The notes beneath the pieces were generated by a model that did not search any database, was not told the DNA's origin, and worked only from the letters and a program-made list of their open reading frames with translations. Below, piece by piece: positions 9,014 to 16,915 of a DNA stretch of 64,000 bases; positions within the stretch are counted from its first letter, which is position 1, and each line of letters opens with the position of its first letter. The stretch is from G965116155 sp965116155 (GTDB lineage: Bacteria; Bdellovibrionota; Bdellovibrionia; Bdellovibrionales; UBA1609): assembly GCA_965116155.1 (NCBI GenBank), contig OZ220488.1, forward strand, positions 496,001 through 560,000. The letters are read 5' to 3'. The position numbers were made by a program, and so were the translations under genes.

Positions 9014-10750
9014 ATGGGGTGTTTGCGTTTTTTAACAGTTTCGCTATTCGTTTTAGGCACGGCCACGGCATGGGGGGGAGACCGCCATCGCAAAACGGCG
9101 CTATTAAGCGCTGCTAAAAAGGGGGACAAGGCTCAGGTAGAGCATCTGCTTAACGAACATCAGGTGGATGTCAATATGAAGGGCCGCGTAGGCAATACGG
9201 CGCTTATACTGGCTGCCGATAATGGCCACACAAATGTTGTGCGGTTTTTACTCAGCTACCCTGGAGTGGATGTTAATGCCACTAACAAATACGGGCAAAG
9301 CGCCCTGGTGCTGGCGACTAGAGACGCGCGCGTAGACATCATAGGGCTACTGATTAATAAGGGTGCCGATACAAATGTTTACACCCGAGACGGGTGGACG
9401 GCGCTTTTGGTCGCTGCCAACCAGGGACGTGCTGACATTGCAAACACACTCTTGCGCCATGGGGCAGATGTTAACACCGCTACCAGCGAGGGGGGCACGG
9501 CTTTAACTTTGGCGGCTGAAAATGGCTTTGATAGCATTGTGGATTTGCTGCTTAAGGAACCCTCGCTTAACATAAACGCCACTACCACAGGCGGCTGGAC
9601 GGCTCTCATGTACGCTGCTCGAAGAGGTTCCGATGGGGTTGTGGGTTTATTGCTTAACCAGACCCAGTTTGACCTAGATGTAAATGCCAGCAGTCGCCAT
9701 GGCAATACGGCTTTAACTTTGGCGGCTCAAAAAGGACACGAAGGGGTTGTGTCTTTGCTAATAAACCAAACGCAGTTTCCGGTAGAGATTAATGCTACGG
9801 ATAAAGACGGTGACACTGCGCTCATAATAGCCACCATTAAAGGCTTTGAGGGTATTGTTGCGGCCTTGCTAGAAACGCACGCAGCAGATGTAAATGCTAG
9901 TAATCGCAAAGGCAACACCGCACTTATAATAGCGGCTGAAAAAGGCTTTGAGGGTATTGTGTCGCTTTTGCTTTACGAGCCTGATTTAGAAGTTAATGCC
10001 ACGGACAAGAATGGCACCACGGCTCTTGTGTGGGCGGCTTTAAGAGGGCATGAGGGTATTTTGAAATTGATGTTAGACCACCCCGAAACTGACAGTAACT
10101 CTGCCAACAAATGGGGCAATACGGCTTTGCACTTAGCGGCGCGCGAGGGCTTTGAGGGGGCGGTTGCGACCTTGTTGCATCACCCAGACCACCGCACCAT
10201 AATAGACCCTAATGCGGCTGATGAGGATGGTGACACGCCTTTAGCTCTGGCCGCCTCAAAAAACCGCGCCGGTGTTGTGCGCATTCTGCTAGACAACCCC
10301 AGGGTGCTTATTAACACCGCTGACCAAAAAGGGCGCACGCCCCTCTATATGGCGGCTTGGAACAACAGCCTCAGTGTGGTGCCGCTCTTGCTAGAGCACT
10401 ACGACACTGACGTCAACGCTGCTGGTGGCCCATCTGACCTTACACCCCTTGGCGTTGCAGCCTTGAATAACCATGCAGGTATTGTGGCTTTGCTGATGAA
10501 GCGCCGGGATTTAAATATTAATGCTACAGACAAAATGGGTGAGACAGCGCTTATAACTGCTGTCAAAAAAGGCCACATCAAAACGGTGCAAAAGTTGCTT
10601 TTGCACCCTGGAGTGGACCTGTATATAAAGAACTACAACGGGCATAATGCTTTTTATTACGCCCAAGGCTTAGAGGACGACACCATAGAGCAGGCTTTAA
10701 AACGTGAGTCTATTAAGCGCCGCAGGCGCGGAGGGTGCAGGCGCTGCTAG
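9014..10750 (+). CDS. Secreted ankyrin-repeat protein 2 (long array)
   Basis: A 578-residue protein with a signal peptide (MGCLRFLTVSLFVLGTATAWG) and about fifteen ankyrin repeats from residue 27 to near the end. Units read like GNTALILAAxxGFEGIVxLLL...xxVNAT. They vary more than in ankyrin proteins 1 and 5 and are not near-identical at DNA level. The C-terminus is strongly basic and cysteine-bearing (KRRRRGGCRRC). It would be exported and act as a protein-binding scaffold. AGGGGGT supports the ATG. A terminator-like hairpin follows the gene. Confidence 0.88.
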   Translation: MGCLRFLTVSLFVLGTATAWGGDRHRKTALLSAAKKGDKAQVEHLLNEHQVDVNMKGRVGNTALILAADNGHTNVVRFLLSYPGVDVNATNKYGQSALVLATRDARVDIIGLLINKGADTNVYTRDGWTALLVAANQGRADIANTLLRHGADVNTATSEGGTALTLAAENGFDSIVDLLLKEPSLNINATTTGGWTALMYAARRGSDGVVGLLLNQTQFDLDVNASSRHGNTALTLAAQKGHEGVVSLLINQTQFPVEINATDKDGDTALIIATIKGFEGIVAALLETHAADVNASNRKGNTALIIAAEKGFEGIVSLLLYEPDLEVNATDKNGTTALVWAALRGHEGILKLMLDHPETDSNSANKWGNTALHLAAREGFEGAVATLLHHPDHRTIIDPNAADEDGDTPLALAASKNRAGVVRILLDNPRVLINTADQKGRTPLYMAAWNNSLSVVPLLLEHYDTDVNAAGGPSDLTPLGVAALNNHAGIVALLMKRRDLNINATDKMGETALITAVKKGHIKTVQKLLLHPGVDLYIKNYNGHNAFYYAQGLEDDTIEQALKRESIKRRRRGGCRRC

Positions 10751-10790
10751 GGCGCTGCTCTATGTGTTAGGATAGGCTTTTCTAGATTAG

Positions 10791-10826
10791 CCGCAAGGTC
10801 TCCTTAGAGAGGCCTTGTGGCTTTTT
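10791..10826 (+). terminator. Rho-independent terminator between ankyrin gene 2 and EEP gene
   Basis: A 12-bp stem with two G-U pairs (10791-10802 with 10809-10820), a six-base loop and CTTTTT. It ends only about 10 bases before the ribosome-binding site of the next gene (AGGAGGTGG), so transcription of that gene would need read-through or regulated anti-termination. Confidence 0.65.
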
Positions 10827-10847
10827 GGTATTTTAGGAGGTGGAGCA

Positions 10848-12002
10848 ATGACGGCACTGAAGTGGTTGTATTTAACTTTGGCTTTTGGTTTGAGCTTGGG
10901 GCAGGTGCTTAGGGCGGAGCTTACTTTGGGCACTTTTAATGCGGGTTTGGCGCACCATTTTGTGCCTTTGGCTACGGAGCGTTTGGAGCCTGTAACGCAG
11001 GCCATAGTGGAGAGTGAGTTTGATGTTTTGTGTTTGCAAGAGGTGTGGCGTGATGAGGACCGCGAGCACCTGCAAGCGGCTGTTCAGGATGTGTACCCGC
11101 ATATGCTTTGGGCGCGCACAGAGAACGAAAAAACCCCGCGCTGGCCGGCTTGCACTCCGCTGGATCTGTTTGGCAAGGGGTCGGTAGTGTCTTGCATGCA
11201 AAAGGCCTGTGCCGATGCTCCTGATGCTGAGGCCAAAAGCCAGTGCATTAAAGAGCGCTGCCGCCCTCAGTTTGATGCTTTGGCGCAAAAAAAGCCCCAG
11301 TGTGCGGCGGCTTTTTTTGCCCAAGTGGGCAAAAGCTCTATTAGGGCATTGGTGACCCTGCTGCTTACCAAGGCAGGCGTGTATGCTTACAAGGGGCGAA
11401 ATGGCTTGCTGCTGCTTTCGAAAAAGCCTTTCGTACGAAATGGGCGCTTTACCAGCATGGTGTCTACCACTAACAGGCGCGCGGCACTGGGAGTGCAATT
11501 TGAGCACGCGGGGCAGTTGCATACGGCTCTTTGTACGCACTTAACGGCCAACTTGGAGGCGCATATACCTTACACAGGTCCATGGGCTGGAGAATGGGAA
11601 GAAGAAAACTACAAACAAAGCCGTAAAGTGTGGGGCTGGGCAGAACAAATGGGCGCCGAGCCTGGAGCGAATGACAAGGGGCCGATTTATATTATGGGGG
11701 ATTTTAACTTTTCGCCCTCTTTGCCGAGCGCGGGTATTGCGGGGGATTTTGAGATGGCGCTCGAGTTTTTTTTAAGTAAGGGTTATGTGTCGCCCATTAT
11801 CGATACAGCCCAGTGCACCTCTTGCGCGAGCAACCCTTTAAAAGCGAAGGGAGAGAAAAACACTTTGCTGGACCATGTTTTTGTTAAGCGCGCAAAGGTG
11901 AGGGAGGCTGAGATTGTGCTAGATCAAGAGATTCTAGTGGGTGATGGAATAAAAACGCGTCTCTCCGACCACTATGGCGTGAGAGTCGTTGTGGAGCACT
12001 AA
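10848..12002 (+). CDS. Secreted endonuclease/exonuclease/phosphatase-fold enzyme
   Basis: The chosen start ATG 10848 has TAGGAGGTGG upstream and gives a 384-residue protein with a signal peptide (MTALKWLYLTLAFGLSLGQVLRA). The rest is a DNase I/sphingomyelinase-type fold: LGTFNAG, metal-binding Glu in LCLQEVW, GDFNFSP and the catalytic SDHYGV. A cysteine-rich insert of about 60 residues (roughly 115-175, with CTP, CMQKAC, CIKERC and PQC) sits between the Glu motif and the core, suggesting a disulfide-stabilised extracellular form. The substrate could be nucleic acid, a phospholipid such as sphingomyelin or an inositol phosphate; motifs do not decide. It is a good candidate for acting on a host or prey. 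Confidence 0.82.
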   Translation: MTALKWLYLTLAFGLSLGQVLRAELTLGTFNAGLAHHFVPLATERLEPVTQAIVESEFDVLCLQEVWRDEDREHLQAAVQDVYPHMLWARTENEKTPRWPACTPLDLFGKGSVVSCMQKACADAPDAEAKSQCIKERCRPQFDALAQKKPQCAAAFFAQVGKSSIRALVTLLLTKAGVYAYKGRNGLLLLSKKPFVRNGRFTSMVSTTNRRAALGVQFEHAGQLHTALCTHLTANLEAHIPYTGPWAGEWEEENYKQSRKVWGWAEQMGAEPGANDKGPIYIMGDFNFSPSLPSAGIAGDFEMALEFFLSKGYVSPIIDTAQCTSCASNPLKAKGEKNTLLDHVFVKRAKVREAEIVLDQEILVGDGIKTRLSDHYGVRVVVEH

Positions 12003-12028
12003 TGGCCTAATGTCTAAAAATAAGCGCT

Positions 12029-12056
12029 AGGCCCAGTATAGTAAGAGCCTGGGCCT
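12029..12056 (+). terminator. Hairpin between EEP gene and coiled-coil gene
   Basis: AGGCCCAG pairs perfectly with CTGGGCCT around a 12-base loop, followed by only a few T. It may be a weak terminator or an mRNA-end hairpin. Confidence 0.35.
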
Positions 12057-12072
12057 TTGGTGGAGCCTTATA

Positions 12073-13107
12073 ATGGGGGAGATGGAAACCGCTAAGCACC
12101 CTCTCAGCAGCGCGCCGCCTAATATCAAACAACTGCCCGCACAGCCCAATATCCGGTGGCTTATAGAGCTACCTAAGGCCAAGGCACTAGATGCACTTTT
12201 AAAGCAAAATGACGACCTTTTTGCTAGGCTCAAAATATGCTTGCAGAGGGTGGATTTTTTAGAAAAATCCCTCCTGCAAACCAACGCTCAAAACACAAGC
12301 CTCAAACAAAACCAAAAACTGCTAAACGCCAAATGGAAGCAATACTGTGAAAAAAAACTTACCGAAAACAAAGCACTACAAGCCGCACAAGAGCGTCAAA
12401 TAGAGGCCTACATGGCGCAAAACACGCTGCTTGCTACGCGTGAGCAAAGTGCACACAAGCGTGCTGAGGATTTTGGCAAAAGCATGGCCAATATGGACAA
12501 GCAGCTGCAAATAGTCCGGCAAAAAAGCCAGCGCCTTGCAGTCGAGCGCGCAGAGTTGCAAAAATTCCTTGCGCAAAAGTCTCACTGGTTTAAAAGGTTC
12601 CGCAAGCGCTTAAGGGTACTGGGTAAAAAGTTACTAACACTCAACAAGCAGCTTAATAGCGAAAACCAAGGCCTATTTGAAGAGCTTACAGTGCTTAGCA
12701 AACAAAAACACAAGATTGTGTCGGAGTGCAAAAAACAAAAAACACAAATCCAAAACCTAAAAAATACTTTAGCTAAAAAAGAGCATTCAGTGCATGTTTA
12801 CGCGCAAAAATTTGCCAAGCAATCAGAGCTTATGCAAGATATAAAAGCCCAAAAAGAGTTAGGCCGATTAAAAGCCAAAGCCTATAGCAGAAAGGTTAAG
12901 CAAATTAAACACCTGGCTACCCAAGAGGTTATGCACGCACAAAATGTGCTCATTTACGCCAATGCTAAAATCCAAATTTTAAAACATGCGTATAAAAAAG
13001 CCTGCTCCCAGCAAGGCGCAAAGGCCGATGAGACTCTCTTTAAAGACACCCAAATGAATCAAGCCCTAGAGCGTATTAAAGAAAAAGTTGCCCTATTAAA
13101 GGACTAG
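12073..13107 (+). CDS. Coiled-coil protein of unknown function
   Basis: A 344-residue cytoplasmic protein, rich in Lys, Gln, Leu and Ala, with heptad-like spacing from about residue 50 to 300 and no signal peptide or membrane segment. The N-terminal 40 residues are Pro-rich. A short basic stretch (SHWFKRFRKRLRVLGKK, about residues 174-190) interrupts the coil. GGTGGAG lies 8 bases before the ATG. It could be a scaffold or filament-forming protein; no family was recognised. Confidence 0.65.
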   Translation: MGEMETAKHPLSSAPPNIKQLPAQPNIRWLIELPKAKALDALLKQNDDLFARLKICLQRVDFLEKSLLQTNAQNTSLKQNQKLLNAKWKQYCEKKLTENKALQAAQERQIEAYMAQNTLLATREQSAHKRAEDFGKSMANMDKQLQIVRQKSQRLAVERAELQKFLAQKSHWFKRFRKRLRVLGKKLLTLNKQLNSENQGLFEELTVLSKQKHKIVSECKKQKTQIQNLKNTLAKKEHSVHVYAQKFAKQSELMQDIKAQKELGRLKAKAYSRKVKQIKHLATQEVMHAQNVLIYANAKIQILKHAYKKACSQQGAKADETLFKDTQMNQALERIKEKVALLKD

Positions 13108-13124
13108 CAACAACTCACTCAATG

Positions 13125-13395
13125 CACGGGGCTTTGACGTCAGTGTGGCAAATGGAGTCACGTTTCATTCACTTGCTTTGAGCAAGACCAGGCACAGGCG
13201 ACTTTGTTTTTCCTCAATCTAGAAAATTTTCACTTACAGGTACGCACTTAGACTCCATTTGCAGGGCCACAAATAGCTGTCTAGCGCGTAAAAACACTTT
13301 GAGTGAGAACCTCGCTTACCTCAATCGGCATGCATTCTTACAGAATGCCTACCGAGAGGCTACGCTTTTAATCAAAGTGTTTTTACTGGCGCTTT
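13125..13395. repeat. Modular palindromic repeat, copy 3
   Basis: Includes an 11-bp stem (GCAAATGGAGT with ACTCCATTTGC) over a long interior. It then has the module TAGCTGTCTAGCGCGTAAAA...CACTTTGAG closed by ATCAAAGTGTTTTTACTGGCGC, the same module as at 59015-59135 and 61770-61895. It directly abuts the TAA stop of the ferredoxin gene. Confidence 0.65.
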
Positions 13396-13628
13396 TAATT
13401 GCCGTCATCTCCTATGGCTTCTACGGGGCAGCCCTCTAAGGCCTCTTGGCAGAGCTGCTCTTCGGCCTCGCTCTGGGGCTGGCGGATAACAAAAGCATGC
13501 CCGTCGTCTTCGTCCATGCCAAAGTTGTCCGGTGCGCACATAATGCACGCATCGCATGCAATGCAATCACGGTCCACATAGTACTTGCCTTTGACGTTTT
13601 CTTTGTATTTGTTGTTTTTATCTGCCAC
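13395..13628 (-). CDS. [4Fe-4S] ferredoxin
   Basis: A 77-residue acidic electron carrier. The most likely start is GTG 13628, giving VADKNNKYKENVKGKYYVD and placing the start 4 bases after the stop of the upstream TPR/SH3 gene. Cluster ligands lie in CIACDACIMC and the late CPVEAIGDD; this arrangement fits a single-cluster [4Fe-4S] ferredoxin. An upstream extension is open to 13778 but is Trp/Arg/Cys-rich and overlaps the neighbour, so it was rejected. The redox partner is unknown. Confidence 0.82.
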   Translation of the reverse strand: MADKNNKYKENVKGKYYVDRDCIACDACIMCAPDNFGMDEDDGHAFVIRQPQSEAEEQLCQEALEGCPVEAIGDDGN

Positions 13629-13632
13629 GTGT

Positions 13633-14295
13633 CTACAGTAGGCTCGCTCGCGGTACCCAGCCTTTTGCTCCCTTAAACTCCACCTGCACATAGAGAGGCG
13701 CGCTTTGAAGCATGCGCAAACCAGGCGCCGCGCTTCTAACCACCACCCATGCCCCTTGCGGCAAACTAAACAGCACATTCCCCATGCTAGAGGGCTGAGA
13801 CAGGGCGTTTAAATTTTCTGCCACAACGCTTTTATACATTTTGCGTGGCAGGCCAAAAAACTCCCTCCCCCGCCACCTCAGCCAACCCCAGCACAGGCCG
13901 AAAAAGTCGTAATACCCCCATGCAGGACCAATGCCTTTTTGGTGCAGGTGCCGCAAGGCCGCACGCGTTTGCTTAAGCCATGGCGCCAATAGCGCACTGT
14001 GCCTTAAGTGAGCCAATGCATGCCAGGGCTGCTCTGCGCGCGCGGCTATCACCCCCAAGTTATAAAAAACCCGCGCCCTTTGCCTATAAGACACTTGTGG
14101 TAGGAGTTTTTTAAAAAGCGCCATTGCCTGCTGGGCTTCTTTTGCCTCGTACAACTGCAAGGCCTTTGCAAAATCCGCCGCAAAATCGGCGCCTAAAGAG
14201 CGGGGGCGCATGACGCGAGACGGAGTTTCTGCTAAAACTAGCAAAGGCAGCAATAAAATAAAAACCCCATACAGGCAGGTTGTTTTATGTCCCAC
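13633..14295 (-). CDS. Exported TPR / SH3-like domain protein
   Basis: About 220 residues from GTG 14295. A hydrophobic N-terminus (FILLLPLLVLAETPS) acts as a signal peptide or anchor. It is followed by two or three TPR-like helical pairs (AKALQLYEAKEAQQAMALFKK, ARVFYNLGVIA) and a C-terminal bacterial SH3-like domain (LPQGAWVVVRSAAP...VQVEFKGAKGWVPRASLL). This order resembles BatE-type proteins. It is co-directional with the ferredoxin. The start overlaps the divergent aminotransferase start by 9 bases, so one of the two starts may be slightly different. Confidence 0.65.
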   Translation of the reverse strand: MGHKTTCLYGVFILLLPLLVLAETPSRVMRPRSLGADFAADFAKALQLYEAKEAQQAMALFKKLLPQVSYRQRARVFYNLGVIAARAEQPWHALAHLRHSALLAPWLKQTRAALRHLHQKGIGPAWGYYDFFGLCWGWLRWRGREFFGLPRKMYKSVVAENLNALSQPSSMGNVLFSLPQGAWVVVRSAAPGLRMLQSAPLYVQVEFKGAKGWVPRASLL

Positions 14296-15690
14296 CCCTC
14301 CAACATAACACAAAACGTAGCACAAAGTTTGCGCCAAAATCCCCGTGTGCGCGCGCTGGTGCAAGAGTTCAACCAAATAGTAAGGGAGCATGCAGAAAAA
14401 ATCACCCGCACCTCCCCTCCTGAACAGGAAGATCTTATTAAGCAAAACGCGCATCTTGTGGAGCAGATTGCCCAGGCCCGTGGCAGGGGCATGCTGTACC
14501 CCCACGTGGCCTCGGGTTTGGGCAATGGGCCGTATATGGAGTTTTGCGATGGCAGCGTTGTGTTGGATTTTGTCAGCGCCATAGGGGTTAATATTTTAGG
14601 GCACAACCACCCCGCTATTAACGCGGCCCTTATAAATGCCGCTTTGGGTGATGTGGTTATGCAGGGCAACTTGCAGCTTAATACCGAGTATGCAGAGCTT
14701 TCGCATAAAATGAGCCAGCTGGCCCAAAAAAACAGCCGCCTTAAGCACTGCTGGATTTCGCCATCGGGTTCTATGTCTAACGAAAATGCTTTAAAAATGT
14801 TGCGCCAAAAAAACACCCCCAAGCGCAAAATTGTGGCCATGTGCGGAGCTTTCGCTGGGCGCACCACCATGATGGCGGCCATTACAGACAACCCCTCGTA
14901 CAAAATTGGCCTGCCCACCCACTATGAGGAGGATATTTTGCGCGTGCAGTTCCCTCACACGGCCGCAGATGCCACGCTCAGCCTCAAGCAGCTGCGCGCT
15001 CACATCAGCGAGCATGGGGATGATATTGCAGCTTTTACTTTTGAGCCCGTGTTGGGTGAGGGAGGTTTTTGGACCACAAGCAAAGAGCATATTGAGCCTT
15101 TGTTGCAGCTCTGCAAAAAGCACGGCATCGGCGTGTGGTTGGATGAGGTGCAGACTTTTGCACGCACGGGTGAGCTGTTTGCTTTTGAATCTTTAGGCAT
15201 TGGCGAGTATGTGGACGTGTGCACAGTGGGCAAGGCTTTGCAAAATTGCGCCACTTTGTTTACGCCTGAATACGCACCCGGGCCAGGCCTTGTAGCAGGG
15301 ACTTTTGCGAGTTCCACAGGGGCTTTGGCTGCAGGTGTGGCCGTGCTGGATGAGCTCACAACTAAAAATTACCTCGGGCCCGGGGGCCGCATTAAGCAAA
15401 TAGAAAAGCTCTTTACCCAAGGCATTGCGGACCTCACGCGCTCAACGGGGCTAATATCCCACCATACCAAGGCGGGGTTGATGCATGCGTTTCAGGTAGG
15501 CATGGGTGATGCAGAGTCGAGCCTAAAACTGGTGCAGCTGCTGTTTAAAAATGGTCTCCTGGTATACCGCTGTGGCAGGGGGCCTTTTAGGTTGCGCATT
15601 TTAGTGCCCGCTGTGGCGACAGATGCTCACATAAACGAAGCTTTGGGAATTCTAGAGCAAGCCCTCCTAGAGCTCAAGCCGAGCGTGTGA
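14287..15690 (+). CDS. Class III PLP-dependent aminotransferase (AstC-like role)
   Basis: A 467-residue class III (ornithine/acetylornithine type) transaminase. The PLP features are the Schiff-base Lys in CTVGKALQ, the ligand Asp in WLDEVQTF, the phosphate-binding region (SPSGSMSNENAL) and GAFAGRTTMMAAITDNPSYK. It carries an N-terminal extension of about 60 residues compared with AstC/ArgD. It lies 15 bases upstream of astA and is followed by astD, so the simplest role is the succinylornithine transaminase step of arginine catabolism. Other omega-amino substrates remain possible. Confidence 0.8.
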   Translation: MSHPSNITQNVAQSLRQNPRVRALVQEFNQIVREHAEKITRTSPPEQEDLIKQNAHLVEQIAQARGRGMLYPHVASGLGNGPYMEFCDGSVVLDFVSAIGVNILGHNHPAINAALINAALGDVVMQGNLQLNTEYAELSHKMSQLAQKNSRLKHCWISPSGSMSNENALKMLRQKNTPKRKIVAMCGAFAGRTTMMAAITDNPSYKIGLPTHYEEDILRVQFPHTAADATLSLKQLRAHISEHGDDIAAFTFEPVLGEGGFWTTSKEHIEPLLQLCKKHGIGVWLDEVQTFARTGELFAFESLGIGEYVDVCTVGKALQNCATLFTPEYAPGPGLVAGTFASSTGALAAGVAVLDELTTKNYLGPGGRIKQIEKLFTQGIADLTRSTGLISHHTKAGLMHAFQVGMGDAESSLKLVQLLFKNGLLVYRCGRGPFRLRILVPAVATDAHINEALGILEQALLELKPSV

Positions 15691-15705
15691 GTTTAGTAGC
15701 AAGGC

Positions 15706-16689
15706 ATGAGCGCTTGGTTTTTAAAAGCAGCCACAAAGGAGCATTTGCCAGAGCTTATGCGCCTGGCGAAGTGTTTTACTTTAGAAAACCTACCCCCTGA
15801 TGAGGTAGCGTTAACAAAGCTGCTGGAGCTAAGCGCGGCCTCCTTTGCAGGCCAGTGCCTCAAAGCAGATGCGAGGTATTTGTTTGTTCTAGAGGAAGCC
15901 ACAAAGGGCCGCGTGGGAGGCAGTGCGCAGATACGCGCAGTTAATGGCAGCCCCCAGGCTCCCAATTACAGCTACTTGCTCAGCCATGAGGCAGCGCACT
16001 ATCAGCTTACTTTGACATCTAACACCGAAGGCGCCACCGAGTTGGGGGGTATCATCATAGACCCTGAGCTGAGTGGCCAAGGGCTGGGCTCGCTCTTAAG
16101 CTTGGGGAGGTTGGTGTATATTTATGCATGGCCGGAGCGTTTTCAAGAAGAGGTCTGTGCCCAAATGGCTCCCCATATGGACGCGGGCGGCACCAATGCT
16201 TTTTGGCGCACTTATAGCGGCCAGGTTAAGGATTTTTATGCGGCATGCGCGCGGGCGCGGCAAGATAAAAACTTTGTCCCCCAAAACTGGCCTAGCGAGC
16301 TGCGGGTGCCTAAAAGTGCTGATGCTGCAGAGCACTTAGGCAAAGTGGGCGAGCGGAGCCAGGGCGCGGCTCATATGTTAAAAAAAATGGGGTTCAGCTT
16401 TAGAGGCCTAGTGCACCCTTTTGACTCTGGCCCTACGTTAAGCGCGAATATAGAAAATATTGCGCTTTTAAAAAATACCCAAAGCCTCAAACTAGAGGCC
16501 TTGCTAGAAGAAGTGGCAAAACTTTCTAGCAGGCAAAATTTTATTGCCGCTTATGCTTGGGAGGAGCCAGGGGATTTTATAGCTTTTAGCAAAAGCTCTT
16601 TAAAATGGGACTCCAAAAAAACGCAGCCACTTTTAAGTTTTTTGCAAACACCCCATCACAACAACCCTTGGCTTTTGAGTGTATTTTAG
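15706..16689 (+). CDS. astA: Arginine N-succinyltransferase
   Basis: A 327-residue acyltransferase that moves succinyl from succinyl-CoA to the alpha-amino group of arginine, the first step of the AST pathway. Family signatures are LGGIIIDPELSGQGLGSLLSLGRLVYI and PERF near the middle, and the C-terminal KMGFSFRGLVHPFDSGPTLS. Central region and length fit AstA. It is sandwiched between the aminotransferase and astD. In-frame TAG codons follow in tandem (TTT TAG CAC AAT TAG), the second being the first triplet of repeat copy 4. Confidence 0.88.
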   Translation: MSAWFLKAATKEHLPELMRLAKCFTLENLPPDEVALTKLLELSAASFAGQCLKADARYLFVLEEATKGRVGGSAQIRAVNGSPQAPNYSYLLSHEAAHYQLTLTSNTEGATELGGIIIDPELSGQGLGSLLSLGRLVYIYAWPERFQEEVCAQMAPHMDAGGTNAFWRTYSGQVKDFYAACARARQDKNFVPQNWPSELRVPKSADAAEHLGKVGERSQGAAHMLKKMGFSFRGLVHPFDSGPTLSANIENIALLKNTQSLKLEALLEEVAKLSSRQNFIAAYAWEEPGDFIAFSKSSLKWDSKKTQPLLSFLQTPHHNNPWLLSVF

Positions 16690-16693
16690 CACA

Positions 16694-16915
16694 ATTAGAG
16701 TGCTAGTAAAATTCTCTGGGATAAAGCGGCGCTCCTGGCGCAACCTCCCAGAGGGAGGTGGCCGCGACAGGAGCAAGCGTCCCACAGAGAATTTTGCGGC
16801 CTATAAGGGAGCTACGAGCCTGTAGCCTTGGGCGATCTCTAGGCACAAGGCGACCAGATTGCCGTCAAAGCATCAAACATTGAGTAAACTCAATTTACGC
16901 GCTAGAAAGATAATA
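16694..16915. repeat. Modular palindromic repeat, copy 4
   Basis: Terminus ATTAGAGTGCTAG. The outer stem AAAATTCTCTGGGA (16708-16721) pairs with TCCCACAGAGAATTTT (16780-16795) around a CCTCCC/GGGAGG hairpin. A second hairpin CCTTGGGC/GCACAAGG (16826-16850) follows. The right part ends in TTTACGCGCTAG just before astD and interrupts the astA-astD operon. Confidence 0.7.

Noticed and set aside
13629..13778. Upstream extension of the ferredoxin
   Set aside because: The extra 50 residues are unlike ferredoxins and overlap the TPR/SH3 gene.
14296..14505. Longer N-terminus of the TPR/SH3 protein
   Set aside because: It lies antisense to the aminotransferase coding region and precedes the signal peptide.
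16859..16915. Upstream TTG start for astD
   Set aside because: It lies inside repeat copy 4; ATG 16916 gives the family length.
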